DNA of 64,000 nucleotides, from the NCBI RefSeq assembly GCF_964355755.1, contig NC_092673.1, forward strand, positions 27,657,001-27,721,000, written 5' to 3'. Positions 1 through 13,300 of the stretch are shown here, in pieces; the stretch's first letter is position 1; every line of letters starts with the position of its first letter. The DNA is from Antedon mediterranea (Eukaryota > Echinodermata > Crinoidea > Comatulida > Antedonidae). The position numbers and the translations under genes were made by a program. The notes below the pieces were generated by a model. It searched no databases and had not been told where the DNA came from. It saw nothing but the letters and a program-made list of their open reading frames with translations.

Positions 1-1504
1 TTCTAAAAATATTAAAGGTTCTCTTTATATTTATGATTAACGCTCTATTGTAAATTATAATTTTGCTTATTATTTTACTTGTTTTTCATTACTGCAGTAA
101 ATTCTGTACAGTATTTTATTCATTAATATGAGCTGCAGTAACCATGTACTTAAAGATTATTTTAAATCGTGAAGTCCAATTGTCCTTGATTTTGTGTGCT
201 TTCATTTAGAAATATAACATTTTTCATGTATATATTAATCATTGTTCATATTTTAAATAATTATGTTATTTTATGAGGGTAGTGATCCTTTTGTGGCAGG
301 TGCAGAAGGTGCTTTGATGTGGTTTATTTGATTAAGTTTTTAATTTTTGTCAAATGAAATAAACATTCCATTTTCTATTCCATTTGCTATTCATGAATTT
401 TAAATAAACATTAATCACAAAGGGTGCATTTATACTAACATCTGTGACAGGGTAAACAACGCAATATGCTGCTTACGTTAATTTCACGACATTGTATAAT
501 GTTTTTTGTCATACGCAACAGCGAGGACAAACTCGCCAATTACAGGATGGATAAACTTTTAAAATTTATCGTGCTCATTTGAATAAAGTTGAAAAAGTCG
601 TGATTTACAACCCTGGCACTAGGTCAGGATTTAACCCGGACCTTGGGATTGAAAGGCAAGCACGTAACAGCTCCCTGTTACACACGGTGAAAAGACAAAA
701 CAAATGTTACTTCCGCGTTCATACAATCATTAGTAATGGTACACGCGCGCGTACACACGCTGATGAAAATAATACGCGCGCGTGAACTTTGGGGGTGCTG
801 CATGTTCTATAATATGGGCTGTATACGGGGCGGTATACTATGACGTAATTATTAACGGCGATGTCAAAGCATGCAATTGAACGGTTCATCGGGTTCGCTT
901 CCTAACTGGGGTCAATATTCAATAATATAATAGAGTAGAGTAGAGCAGTCCAGTAGTAGTAGTAGTGTTCAGTGTGCATGAGGTGTTATTTGCCTACTAG
1001 GCGTTTTATTTGAATACGGAGTGGTAAGTAAGGTGCGTAAGTTACTTTTGAGATATTATTCAATTGAATAATGAGGCATAATTGCAAATTATTCATTTAC
1101 GAAGTCTATATTTTCCCCAATTTTCACACGATTTGTTTTAGCGCCTAGTAGTAGGCCTTGTATAGGCAAGATTGTGTTTACTATACTGTCTGTACACACA
1201 ACACAGCTTGCATCGTAGCCTACTGTGGACTCTAAAAAGTGAAGGCTAGGCCTCTATTTTATTGAGATAGATATAATATCTGCAGTACAGTTGTGAATAG
1301 GTTGTTAGTAGGCTGTACTTCAAAGCCCCCTTCCCCCCCCCCCCCCATCTGCTATAAATAAAAACAACGGTACACCTTACGTACGGGATACACCGTCACG
1401 CATGCATAGGTCTATATAATTTTCCTCTCCTTTTTTTTTGTGTTTTGTGGTTAATTCCCTTTTTTCCATAATGATTTTTCCAGAATTTTCTAAACCTTGA
1501 CAAA
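1..1504. other. 5' flank of the first aminotransferase, no gene seen
   Basis: AT-rich non-coding DNA upstream of the first aminotransferase start codon. It contains alternating CG/CA tracts near 740-785 (CGCGCG flanked by CA repeats), an AGT-rich microsatellite near 950-965 and a C homopolymer around 1331-1346. No ORF with recognisable homology or splice-site support was found. The promoter should lie here, but I see no convincing TATA box or initiator that fixes a transcription start. Confidence 0.5.
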
Positions 1505-4500
1505 ATGGAGAACGGATTCAAGGTTGAGGATAGGGACTATAATCTATACCACACATCGTATTATGAAGATCATGATATTGGTGACGATAAAATATCACTA
1601 AATGTGGGTGCACCAGGAGTCGATGTTCTTCGATCTTCAGCCCAATTTATGCTGAAATCAACACAGATGAGACTAGTAAGAAACGTATTTTTTAAATGTG
1701 ATCTCGATAAAGTGTTTGTTTATGCGTTCGTTTTCCAAGCGCTCACATTTTACGCTCGATCGTAAAAAATCGTGGTTTTGTGAATTTGTTTTGTTGCTAA
1801 CACTCGCCATGGTCGAGTAACTCCATGCTCTGACTATATTACTAGGTATATCGCAAATTGCATGCGCGACGCATGGTGGAAAGGGTTTGGAAGCAAACGT
1901 CACAACGCGTACGTACGTGATTTGTTGTTTGTTGTACGTGCACGTCTTGACGTTTGCTCCCAAACCCTTCCCATCATACATTGTGCAATGACGTTCCTCG
2001 CGGAATCAAGCTGTTTGCGATCAACCTTATTACATAATATTTTCTAATTCCTATAGGAAAAAGAAATAGCTGGCAATGGAGACCTATTGCAGTATGGGAG
2101 TATGATGGGTGATCCCGATTACAGAAAAAACGTAGCTAAACTTCTATCAGAAGAATATAATGACGATGTCCACTGGTAAGTCAGATGTTTGCCCTACTTT
2201 AAATAAAGCTCTGTTTACACTATCAAATGATGTGCCCATTTATGGACATGATGATGTTGTATTAATACCATATTTGGGCATATTGTACGTTTAAGTCTAA
2301 ACAATTGTGAACACAAGTTGCGTATAATCTGCATTCAAATTTAAACTCAAAATGGGCTCGATTTCCAGGTCTTCTCTTTTAACTACTTCCGGTGCTACGG
2401 CTGGCCTGTCTCTACTTGCTGGTGCGTTCTTCAATGCCGGTGACTACATCTTCATTGAAGACCCCACTTACTTTCAAGTAAATCGGATCGTTGGTATTGA
2501 CTTAGGGCTCAAGACCGTACCAAGTAAGTTACATCAGTCGCCAGGAAGTAGATCAGGGGGTATCGTGTCGGGAATAAGTAGGCCTAAATGCTCCTATATA
2601 CACGTACCAGAAAAGTTTGTTGTGCGGCTAAACTGCGTTTGAATTAACGCCCTGCGCTCTTTTCTGCTGATTAATCACTAAAGCTCTGTCTACACTATCA
2701 AACTTTATGTAACAAACAAATGTGATGTCATATCACTACCATATTTGGGCAAGTTTGATAGTGTAGACAGAGCTTATACAATAATTCCAAATGACCAATA
2801 ATGATTTTTTGTTATATAAATAGTTCCATTTACTGACGATGGTATAAATTTGGAGATTTTGACGAAGGAAATCGAAGTTAGACGGCCGAAAGATTTCCGG
2901 CCAACTACTGAACGACCTTTCTGGGCTCTGATGTATGCTATCACCGTCTATCAAAACCCTACTGGAATATGCTATTCTAAAGGTAGATATTAACAGAGTT
3001 GTCACTGAAAACATGATCTGGGGCCAAAATCGGTCGTGTCGGACCAGTTTTGGCTCTAAATTGGTGGCCAAAAGCATTCCGCCACTGCAAAAATAGTTCG
3101 GGTTTTTCTTCTGTCGATTTTAATTAAATTATTAGGCATACGATATGTTTTAAGTAGTTTATGGCTAGAACAATATCAATAAGTTATCTCATCGGATAAA
3201 TACTATAAACAAATATATTTTATCTAAAAACATGACTTGATTTTAGCCTGCCACACACTCACATGGCGGGTACCGCTGATATTGCCAGCTAGGTGTTTTG
3301 AGGCCTTTTCCTTCCTCGGCCTAATCAATATAGGTATAATTGTTTTCAATTAACGTAAATTGATTAACCATAAATCAAAATAAATTTAATTGTTCGTCAT
3401 TATGGGGAAGCAAACAAAAGAGCAATTAAACGGATTTAAAAAAGCCGGCCGATTTGGGTGTGACACACTTCATCTACGTAGTTATAACAACCTTTATTCA
3501 TGGGGATTCAGATGTGTTTATTGGTTTCTAAATGAAATTAAATCCTTTTTTATTTCAGAAAAATGCGAAAAACTCCTGAAACTTGCTCGGAAAAACAATA
3601 TTATGATCATTTGCGATGATGTTTACAATTTACTATGCCTAAACAAGAACGACGGTGATGACTTTGAAAGAGCGCCGCCAAGGCTTCTGCAATACGATGT
3701 CAAATCAGACGAAGATTATTTCGGCAATGTTGTGTCAAATGGTAGCTTTTCCAAAGTTCTCGGACCGGGTCTTCGTTTGGGGTGGATTGAAGCACCCCTA
3801 GTTGTGCTCAGTAAACTTCTCATGAAGTGAGTCAATGTCTTTGTAATAATAGGAAACCTTGATTTTCGCAGACCTAGCCTATGACCTGCCCGGAAATTAC
3901 GTCATGTTTATTTATATTTTTTTGTTAATCTTTATAAATTTAATATAATTTTATTTGTTTCATATTTATGTCTTGTCATGTTGTATTTTTGTGAGGGTCA
4001 CTAATGATCAGCTTCGGCTGAATGGATGGACCACTCGTAAAATTGAGATAAGATTGAATAAAAAAAACTTTGCGCATGTGACATGAGGACATTTTTGGAC
4101 GTTAACCGCAACGTAAGCGAATTGACCAATCACAAGCAATGAATTTTTTCAACTTTAACTTGTGATTGGTCAATTTGGGAACCAAACATAATCGTACATA
4201 CGTATAGTAAACATAATGATACATATCTGTTCTTACAGTGGCTGCTTAATTGGTGGAGGTGCATTGAACCATTACACGTCCGGCATTGTTGCATGCTCAC
4301 TAAATACAGAGTTATTCAACAACTACTTATTGATGGTAAAAAACGAAGGAAAGGTATAACATTATGTTCTTCTCATTCGTTCCACAACTCCACTTTATCC
4401 ACTTCATCCACTTCACATAATGTTCTTGCTTATTCTCTGTATCTTCTTGTTCATTATCTCCTATTTTATTATCTCCTTACCGCCATTGCTCGGTTACCGC

Positions 4501-7500
4501 CATTGCTCGGTTACCGCCAATTCTCAATAACCATTACAACGACTGGGTAATTACATTCAACGAATACAGTGAGGAATTATACATCCCAGCATTCCCGCAT
4601 ATACAGCGTGCAATGACTTTACTAGGTCGTAGAATAATTGAAAGGTCCACATGTTTCAATGTGTCGCAACCAAGTTGAACCACTCAACTGGTTCGAGAAA
4701 CCAAAATAGACACACTCGCGTCATATTGCGAATTTTGGACAAAAAGTGTTTTGAGAGCGCTTTTGATTTAAACATTAGCGCGAGCCTATCTTACCGCTGA
4801 GAATTGTATTGGGAAACCCGAAGACTTCACGCGAGCGAGACGAACTGACTAAGAACATTATTACTATAGATTTTCACTTCATACACGCTTATTATTGAAC
4901 AATAGTTAGTATAAATAACTGCTAGTTAATTAGAGACATTCGATGTTACTAAGAATACTAAAGAAATTACTTATAATACAAATTTAAAAGATTTATAACG
5001 ATTCTAGTTTAGGTAACATTCGCCCATTAACAATGAAAACAAACAAATCCTGCGTAGGAAATCGCGGAACTCTAAAAAGTTTGTTTTAATATCACGCTAA
5101 AATTGTTTCCGAATTTTTAAATACATATTTGTAAATAGCATGTTAAATTTCAATATCTTTACTTTTAATCCTCAAAAAATCAAAATGTTGATATTTTTTA
5201 AAAGAATTTTATGATCATTTGAAATCGGGTATATTTACTATCGATCGCGCTCCGCCGGTGCCCGAGTAGGTGTGTACGCGTCGCTTTTGCAGGCTCTATT
5301 CCCAGTAGCGAGTTTCGGTCGCGCTAACATAAGCAATGTTTTCTACATTTACATGCATTAGGGGTAAATTATGTTTAATTGTTTTTACCGCATAACAAAA
5401 TTCCCAAATTTATTTCTTTTCTTGCCTAACCGTTTCTGTCACCCTAAAATCAAATACTTTAACTGCATAATTTTAAGTGACAATAACATACAAATAGGCC
5501 TACTTTAATTTGATCACTTCTTCGTAATACTTTAAAGTTGTTGTATACAATTATTTTAAGAATATAAATAAAAACACACAGAAACTAATAAAATGGCAAC
5601 TAATTGAAAAGTCAAACTCATTTATTTCATCAATTAAATATTTGAAAAAAAATCAAATCAAGTAAGGTACTGCTGTGTAGGCCTTAAATATGATTATTGT
5701 ATTTTTTAGTTTTAATTTGTATAATGGCCTAGGCCTAATAATATAGTACTAACAACATGTTTATTTCTAAAGGCAAGAATAACAAACAGCTTTATTTATT
5801 TACCTTCAATATTAAATCTATGAGAAACCTCAATTATGAGAATCATTTAAATTTCTGTCACCGTACATTTCATTATAATGAAAACCTTTAATTTAAAAGA
5901 CATTTAATTAATAAGAGCTGGTCAAATTTTTTTGAATGTCAACATGCTGTCCATAAATAGCCGCTTTCAAGTGATGCAAATGTTTTCTGGAGTCAGATCC
6001 TATAAAAAATATAGAAATATAAAAAGTATCTTAATTTAAATATGTATTTGAAAGATGGGCTAGAGGTATACTGCATGATAAATTAGGCTGAAAAACCTAA
6101 AATGTGGTCCTAGGCCTACTACAAGGCCTAGCTTAATGTTTTAAATCCCATAAAACGTTTGAATTTAATACAAGTACAAAATCTAATTTATATAGAGTTG
6201 TAAAGTGTGGTACATTCAGTACATTAATTAAAATAAATGAGAATGGGGCCTAATATTAATAAATAAACATGTAAAAAATTGGCCTAAACGACTACGTGTG
6301 TATCTATACGCATTGATTAACACACAGTACGCGTTGGACCATCAAGGCTAGGCCCAGCTTCGCACAAACCACCGTTATACATGTGATTTGTTTACCTATT
6401 TCAATCGCCATTTAAAAAATACCTGAAAATATCAACATGCCCATTTTTTGTCAAACGAATATTTACATTACATAGTAACTTTTTATTTAGTCACTCGTTT
6501 ACTCAAAAATTGAGGAATTTTTTTATGGTCTCGTAAAAATGTACAATATTATTATTGATAAAAACCGTATAAAATTTAACAAAAAGAAGAGCAAATTCAA
6601 TGATTACCTGACACGATCATAACTGCTATCCTGTTCCAAAAACCAAGTCACATGCTTCTTCAACCCTTGCTTTAATTATTGTCATGAATTATTCATAAGG
6701 AACTATAATTTAAGGCTTTCAATTGGTTAAAAGAGTTTAACCCTATTAAAATTTTTAATTCACATCATTTCCGGGTGATGTTGTCGCGCTTCGATGAATC
6801 TCAGAAATCACAAATGACCGCTAGAGGGCTCACTACTTTTTTTCTAGTCTAAATGAATGTGTAGACCTACTCGCATGCGCACGTTACAATGGCGATTTCT
6901 TGTCACTGTGTTTATTTCATTTTAGAGAAAACTGGACGCTGTTGCAGATGTAGTTACAAAATGTTGTCCTAAAACGGTTAAATACAAGATACCAGAGGTA
7001 AGCGACAGTCAACACAAGAATGCTTGGTAGAGGTTGTTTCAAACCCGAATCTTCTGACGAAGGGGTGGGCGGGGGAAGGGTGAAGATACATCCCCTCCTG
7101 TGATGATTCACTACATTTTTCCATATGGTGCATAATGGATTATCTAAAAACGACTATGCCTTACTAATTTGTATTATTTTATTTTCAGGGTGGATATTTT
7201 ATGTGGTTTGAGTTACCAAGTTCGTTTGATGTTCAAGCATTCGGTGATGTTTGTAAAAGAAAACACAACATATCATTCACTCATGGAGTAACGTAAGAAA
7301 CATTTTGTACAGGAACATATACGACGCACAAAGTAATTTGATCGACCAATCACAAGCGACGGATCATTCAAACTGTGGCTTTTGATTTGTCAGATTTCTA
7401 ACTAAAGCTGGGTTCCCACTACCGACGCAACGGAAGAAAATTCCCCTTCAATAATTGTGTTCCCCCTCCCCCCCCCCCCCCGCCTGCGTAAAAATAAAAC

Positions 7501-7797
7501 CTGCGGTGTTTGCAGTATTGTTGCGTCGTCGGTTTCCACTTGTGATTACGCAATGCAGCAGATCGCTAGTGGGAACCACGCTTAAAGCTGGATATAAATA
7601 GCATGTTATGTACGCGTACAAATACTGATAATAGTTAGCTTTGTTGAAATAAATAATGTTATCTTTACAGATGCTCAACGGCAGGCAATTGGCAGAACTG
7701 TATCCGTATATGTTTTATGTACTACCCTGTTGATGAGCTGGTTAAAGGCGTCCGAACGCTACTATGTGAACTTGATTCACGTCTGAACGCACAATAG
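1505..7797 (+). CDS. PLP-dependent class I/II aminotransferase, YER152C-like, copy 1 (9 exons, 429 aa)
   Basis: Predicted fold-type I PLP aminotransferase of the family that includes yeast YER152C and, more distantly, kynurenine/2-aminoadipate aminotransferases. Such enzymes transfer an amino group between an amino acid and a 2-oxo acid; the substrate cannot be read from sequence. Coding exons: 1505-1675, 2057-2175, 2369-2523, 2824-2982, 3559-3826, 4239-4353, 6926-6997, 7189-7292, 7671-7797. All junctions are GT-AG and the frame stays open to TAG at 7795. Visible motifs: LLQYG (67-71), phosphate-binding SGAT (104-107), NPTG with Asn193, CDDVY with Asp221 and Tyr224, Schiff-base Lys267 in NGSFSKVLGPGLRLGW with Arg274, and the likely carboxylate-binding Arg400 in CIRICF. 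There is no signal peptide or membrane segment, so it is probably cytosolic. The ATG at 1505 follows a stop-containing leader and matches the start of copy 2. Intron 6 is the longest (2.6 kb). All catalytic residues are present, so the gene looks functional. Confidence 0.9.
1882..1976. repeat. Imperfect inverted repeat (hairpin) in intron 1 of copy 1
   Basis: The segment AAGGGTTTGGAAGCAAACG near 1880-1900 is followed by its near-perfect reverse complement near 1949-1970, around a CG/GT-rich loop. The arms extend weakly outward. It looks like the core of a small foldback element in the first intron. Confidence 0.6.
2206..2285 (+). mobile_element. M2 family MITE, partial
   Basis: Starts with AAGCTCTGTTTACACTATC and carries the family core 'gtgcccat.tatggacatgatgatg'; the 3' terminal repeat is missing. 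It lies in intron 2 of the first aminotransferase. Confidence 0.65.
2681..2775. mobile_element. M2 family MITE, complete with both terminal inverted repeats
   Basis: Bounded by AAGCTCTGTCTACACTATCA and its reverse complement GATAGTGTAGACAGAGCTT, with the internal motif 'catatcactaccatatttggg' shared by the other M2 copies. TA lies at the left edge. It sits in intron 3 of the first aminotransferase. With a 95-bp body it cannot encode a transposase and is non-autonomous. Confidence 0.8.
4101..4195. mobile_element. M1 family MITE, degenerate copy
   Basis: Contains the M1 interior 'gaattgaccaatcacaagc' and its inverted partner 'cttgtgattggtcaattt', ending in GGGAACCAA. The left terminus is eroded. 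Lies in intron 5 of the first aminotransferase. Confidence 0.6.
4354..6925. other. Large intron 6 of aminotransferase copy 1
   Basis: About 2.6 kb of AT-rich intron with a short tandem of a 17-bp unit (CATTGCTCGGTTACCGC) near 4476-4518. Several TAGGCCTA-type motifs occur. No other exon or RNA gene was recognised. Confidence 0.6.
7405..7582. mobile_element. M1 family MITE (long subtype)
   Basis: Terminal repeats AAGCTGGGTTCCCACTA on the left and TAGTGGGAACCACGCT on the right, flanked by TA on both sides (7403-7404, 7583-7584). The interior holds a C homopolymer tract and 'gttgcgtcgtcggttt', shared with copies at 11875, 12548 and the split copy ending near 15736. It lies in intron 8 of the first aminotransferase. 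Confidence 0.8.
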
Positions 7798-8524
7798 AAT
7801 GATATGACGTAACGTAATGAAAATCAGTTTCATATTTTACGTTTTTATTATTACTGCTGACTACTGTGAGACCTTTCGATATTCGAAATCATTTTATTGT
7901 TTTAACTGTTTTAAAAGCAATCGAGTTGCAATGTATTTATATATATATTATTTTACATGCCATATTTATGTTTAAAACAAGACGACGAGAATACATTGTC
8001 TAGCTCATTTTTTTTACTATAAAAAAATTAATATTCTCGCAGAAATTCCCATCCTGTTCGCTAACCTCCTGGAGGTGGTTGGTATTTCATCGCTTAAATG
8101 ATTAAATTATAGTACGTTATAAATAAGTGAGATTATACATACCAACGATAAATACTCTATAGCGCACATTATTATATTAGGATTATTAACTTTAGTTTTA
8201 TGTCAACAATATGTTACGAGGGTGGTCTATGAGTACGTACGTACACGTATATTTAAGACAACTTCGCCGCTACGTCGTTAGCAACTGTATGAAAAAAAAC
8301 TCCTCTCCACGATATATTATTTTTTCTAAACAAATGTCTGCATAAGAGTATAATATAATATATTCAATTCAAATTTGTTATTATTAATTCAATTATATAT
8401 TTATTTACTTATTTACTCTTAAATTGCTTTTATTTTTGTTGGCCAATATTTATTATTTTCAAGGGTGCTTATTAGCTTAACGATTTGTGCACGCACATAT
8501 CTTAACAGTAGTATGTGGAAATAA

Positions 8525-8681
8525 AATAGAAGTAACGTTACATTGACACTATACGATTTTTCTTTAACGGTGCCGTCCTCCGATCATCGTGAATCGGGAC
8601 CGGTGTAAATGCACTTTTAATAGAAGTAACGTTGCATTGACATTATACGATTTTTCTTTAACGGTGCCGTCCTCCGATCAC
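8525..8681. repeat. Direct repeat pair, about 60 bp, offset 94 bp
   Basis: The block from AATAGAAGTAACGTT to CCGTCCTCCGATCA occurs at 8525-8586 and again at 8619-8680 with only a few substitutions. The 34-bp spacer is unrelated. Probably a local duplication. Confidence 0.8.
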
Positions 8682-10070
8682 CTAACTTCTTTAAAACCAA
8701 ACCAGTATAATGTTTGTTAATTTATTTTGTTCAACACACAATGAAAGAAATTTAAATAAAATTAATAAAAATATTACAATATCACTTGTAGGTTTACTGT
8801 AAATGTCAAATTAAAAATAAAAATCATTTAAAGGGTAATAAGAAACAGAATATTTGTTTGCCTGTGTTTTGTATTTGATCAGTAAATATATAATACCCGA
8901 ATTGTAAAACAAAAACAATGCCGAGCTACAAGAAAGCTAAATCACCGTTATAGCTTTTCAAATGTGCAGTTCCAAACTAAGTTGTCGTTCGTCTGGCATG
9001 ACGTATTATTATGCGAAACTGCTGGACCGAATACATGCAGCGGGAAAAGGGCGTAGTTATGATATAATGCAAATACGGTTCATAATTAATTCGTTTGGCA
9101 TTTAAATTCACTTTCCTGTTTTAACGGGTGGAATTTTTATTGAATTACCCTGGTGTGTGCATATATGTCTATATTTCGTGTATGTATTTAACGTGTAAGG
9201 TAAGGTTAGTTATTTATCAATATTAAGGGGCTGAACTTGATTAGTTTTAACTATTTTTAGCCCTTCTCTTGATTATTGATTTATTTATGTTACAATGTAT
9301 ATACTTTATATTTGTGGGTAAATAAAAGAAAGAAAGGCGTTGCAGTGACATTGTTGTAAGGCCACTACCCTAATAATTTGTAAATGGTATAAAATCAGAC
9401 ATTTCATTGTCTTAAAATGTAGGTCTATGAATTCATTGCCTATTTAATTTCATTCCTAAAAATAATAGTATGTACCAAGTAGGCCTAAGCTGAATGCTCG
9501 AATTGAAGTTAGCGACACGAATAGGATAATCGTGAAATACAAATGATACTCCAGGGCTACCCGTAGGCATAAGTCATTGTAAAACTATTAAGATAACAAT
9601 GTACTTCCTATGACGCGCAAAGCTTTTTGGCGCGGTTGCATTCTACCGAAAATATTAGTTTATAACCATTAGTATGTATAAGAAATGCTTAATAATCTAA
9701 GCTCAACGAATATTCGGCATCCATTCTGTAATTCTGATGATTGAAGCTTAGAATATTATGAGACGTCCTGTTATAATTATTATTTTCTAACTATCCTAGG
9801 CCTATGAAAAACATTGCGTAGTTATATTATGTACTAGGCCTACTGTATACTACATTGGCAAATAATGTGCATCGAATTTAAGATGTAGCTTCGTGGCCTG
9901 CCTACCGATCACAGGGTCCTGATCAGATCCAGTCAGAAGGAAAGGAATACTCCCGACTGAGTGATGTCGGCAACTGTATTTATAGTTTTTCCTGTGAACA
10001 GGTTTGCCATCTTTCAGAAGGACACAGTGAATGATGAATTATCATTATCCTTGGCAGTTTGCCTACATTA

Positions 10071-10246
10071 AGCGTGGTTCCCACTAGCGACACAACGCAA
10101 GGACGTAACGCAACGCAAGTGAATTTACCAATCACAAGCGATGGCTTATTCGCTTGTGATTGCTGTCTATAACTTCGCTTGTCATTGGTTAAAACGCTTG
10201 CGTTGCGTTTACGTCCTTGCGTTACGTTCTAGTGGGAACCAAGCTT
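10071..10246. mobile_element. M1 family MITE (short, highly palindromic subtype)
   Basis: Left end AGCGTGGTTCCCACTAGCGA, right end CTAGTGGGAACCAAGCT, then TA. The arms pair over most of their length (GCAAGGACGTAACGCAACGC against its inverse). Nearly identical in plan to the copy at 12214-12395, so both probably come from one recent burst. Confidence 0.85.
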
Positions 10247-10360
10247 TAGAAATAATTACGAGTCAGTCATACTTGACGAAGCGAACGGTCCACTGGAGTA
10301 AATGCAAAGTATTTTATCTTACAGTACTGAACTCTCTGGATATAACCTTCCTCAAAGAAG

Positions 10361-13300
10361 ATGGCTACCAAATTCCGCACAAAGGAGGAGGATTATTACG
10401 GCTATTACAAACACAAATATTATGAGATTTCGGCAATTGGCGAGGGAAGATATTCGTTAGACATGGGCGGACCTTCAGTCGATATCCTCCTATCTGCAGC
10501 TAAGCTCATGAGGAAGTCTACAGAAATTAGATTAGTAAGATTATTAAGAGATAACAGTGATCCCGATATGTATAATTGGGTGGGCTCTGTGTTGAACTTG
10601 CTTATGAAATGAACATATGTTTTATTTAATAATGGTAATATTTGGCAAACATGGCATTTCATAGTATCTGAGTACTTAAGTTGAAAACACAAGTTAAGTC
10701 TGGTGGAACAAACTAACAATCTAACAACTAGGATGCTAAGCTCCGGATATTAAAGGGTTTATTTATGGCTGCGTGTTCCACGACCATTAATAAATACAGT
10801 ACTGTTTGGTATTTGTCGCAGCCAAACATAAGATCAAAGGACTTTTACGAGTTCTTATTTTGCAAGGCGAACTGAATGTCCTGTTGTTAGATTGGGCCAA
10901 TGTTATGGCGCCCTAGAACTTTTCTTGTGAAAACCAACACTTGCTCAAGCCCAACCATACCACAAGTAACATCTAATTTCCAATCAACAGCAACAAGAAA
11001 TATCTGGCGATGCTGACTTGTTGCAGTATGGCAGTTCTTTAGGAGATCCAGACTACCGGACAAATGTTGCCAAATTCCTCTCAAGTCACTATCAGGACAG
11101 CGTAGATCCGTAAGTTACCTTAATGATTTAAAATGGAAAAGTTTTTACGAAACTTTTTATTTAGAGAGTTCATCTATAATTAATGCAAAGCTCCCCACAC
11201 AGTGACATCAAGTATAAATACCGTTCCGACCAAACAGTAAACCATTGTTGGACAATATCAATTCATGCTTAGTTGTTATTTACCCAATAATCGTGAAGCA
11301 AATTGTTACGTGCACACATTATACGACAGTGACCAACAATACGCGCGTGTACAAATATTGATATCAAAGTACGCGCGCTTCACTTGGTGTCGTCACTGAC
11401 GATGTTGTGTCTTCTATAATTTCAGTGAATCCATATTTACTACCTGTGGCGCTACGATTGGCCTGTCTATTCTAGTGAGTATCTTCTTCAATGCTGGTGA
11501 CGTCATCTTTGTTGAAGATCCTACTTTCTTCCGGGTCAATCAGATCGTGAGAGGTTATGGACTTACGGTTGTACCCAGTAAGTAGCCTAAACTTAACATA
11601 CAACGTCGACCTGTAAAGATCGGATTAGAAATTATGGTTGCTTTATTTGAATGACGCAATGAGCATAATCATGACTCGAAAAAAACGCAATACTATTGGT
11701 CAAATTTTCGCTGACGTAATGTTCCCACTAGGACGCAACGCAAGGAGGTACACGCAAAGCATGCGTGTTTACCAATGACAAGCGATAGTTTGAATAATCC
11801 ATCGCTTGTGGTTGGTCAACTCACTTACGTTGCATTACGTTCTTGTGTTGCGTCTCTAGTTGGAACCAAGCATAAAGCGTGGTTCCCAATAGAACGCAAC
11901 GTAACGCAGCGACGTATTGACGCAAGGTGCTGTATTGCGTAAATCACAAGTGTGAACCGACGACGGAACAGTGCTGTAAAGTCGCAGGTTTGATTTCACG
12001 CAGGCGGGAGCAAACACAATTATCGGAAGGGCATTTTCTTACGTTGCGTAGGTTGCGTTACGCTGCGTCGCTAGTGGGAACCACGCTTTAAGGCACAGCA
12101 TTTGACCAATTAAACTATACTCCCTGTACTACTGTTCTGTCTCTCCCAAGACTCCTATTTGTCAATCTTGTTTATCTTTTAAGGCCAATTTACACAGACG
12201 AGCGGTAACGGTAAAGCGTGGTTCTCACTAGCGACGCAACGCAAGGACGTAACGCAACGCAAGTGAATTGACCAATCACAAGCGATGGCTTATTCGCTTG
12301 TGATTGCTAACTGTCTATAACTTCGCTTGTCGTCATTGGTTAAAACGCTTGCGTTGCGTTTACGTCCTTGCGTTACGTTCTAGTGGGAACCAAGCTAGCG
12401 GAAACCCGTAGCTTGTCCCACGTAGAATCTGTATCTGTCCTGAGCGGAAACCGCCCGCCTGTCCGCTCCGCGTCGTGTGTAAATAGTCATAATGAATAAC
12501 ATAGATTCTATTTGTACTACCGTTACCGCTCGTCTGTGTTAATTGTTTCCCACAAGCGACGCAACGTAACGCATGCTACGCAACGTAAGAAAATGCCCTT
12601 CCAATAATTGTGTTTCCCCCCGCCTGCGTGAAATCAAACATGCGATTTTTGCTGCACTGTTGCGTCGTCGGTTCCCACTTGTGATTGCGCAATACATCAC
12701 TTTGCGTCGATACGTCGCTACGTTACGTTGCCTTACGTTCTAGTGGGAACCACGCTTTATACATTTTGGTGTTTTTGTATATTATTGTTTCATAGTTCCA
12801 CTTGTTGATGACGGGATAGAAGTTGAGATGCTTGAGAAAGAGGTGAAAGGAAAAAGGCCGCTAGATTTTCAGCCAACTGATCAACGACCATTCTGGGCGT
12901 GCATGTACCTGATGACCGTATACCACAATCCTACTGGAATATGTTATTCTAAAGGTAGGCCTGACGTCATACCTGTATTTAGACTATTTTGTCATCTATC
13001 GTATCGTGATTCCCCTAGGACGTAGCGCAGGGGTGGCGCCAGGATCTTCCCGACGCGGGGGCTACATTCCCCGACGAGGGGGCTATGCGAGCGAAGCGAG
13101 CATCACTAGGCTGGGGGCCAGGGGGCCGCCAAGGGCCCCCGGTGGGGGTCCAGGGGGCGAAGCCCCCGGAAGCAACGCGTTCTAGCGTCATTTGAGGTCA
13201 TTTTAATCAGATTTAGGGTAGCCATTTTTTCCATTTTTTATAATGCATAAATAAAATACTGCGTGCAAAAAAACGATGCGCGATGACTGTTTCAATCCAT

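Larger units (their letters stand above)
7798..10360. other. Spacer between the tandem aminotransferases
   Basis: AT-rich non-coding DNA holding the 3' end of copy 1, a 60-bp direct repeat pair (8525-8681) and an M1 element (10071-10246) that ends about 110 bp before the start codon of copy 2. No further gene was recognised. The M1 copy is close enough to lie in the promoter or 5' UTR of copy 2. Confidence 0.55.

Noticed and set aside
1673-1981. 102-codon minus-strand ORF
   Set aside because: It overlaps exon 1 of the first aminotransferase antisense and the hairpin in intron 1, and has no recognisable domain.
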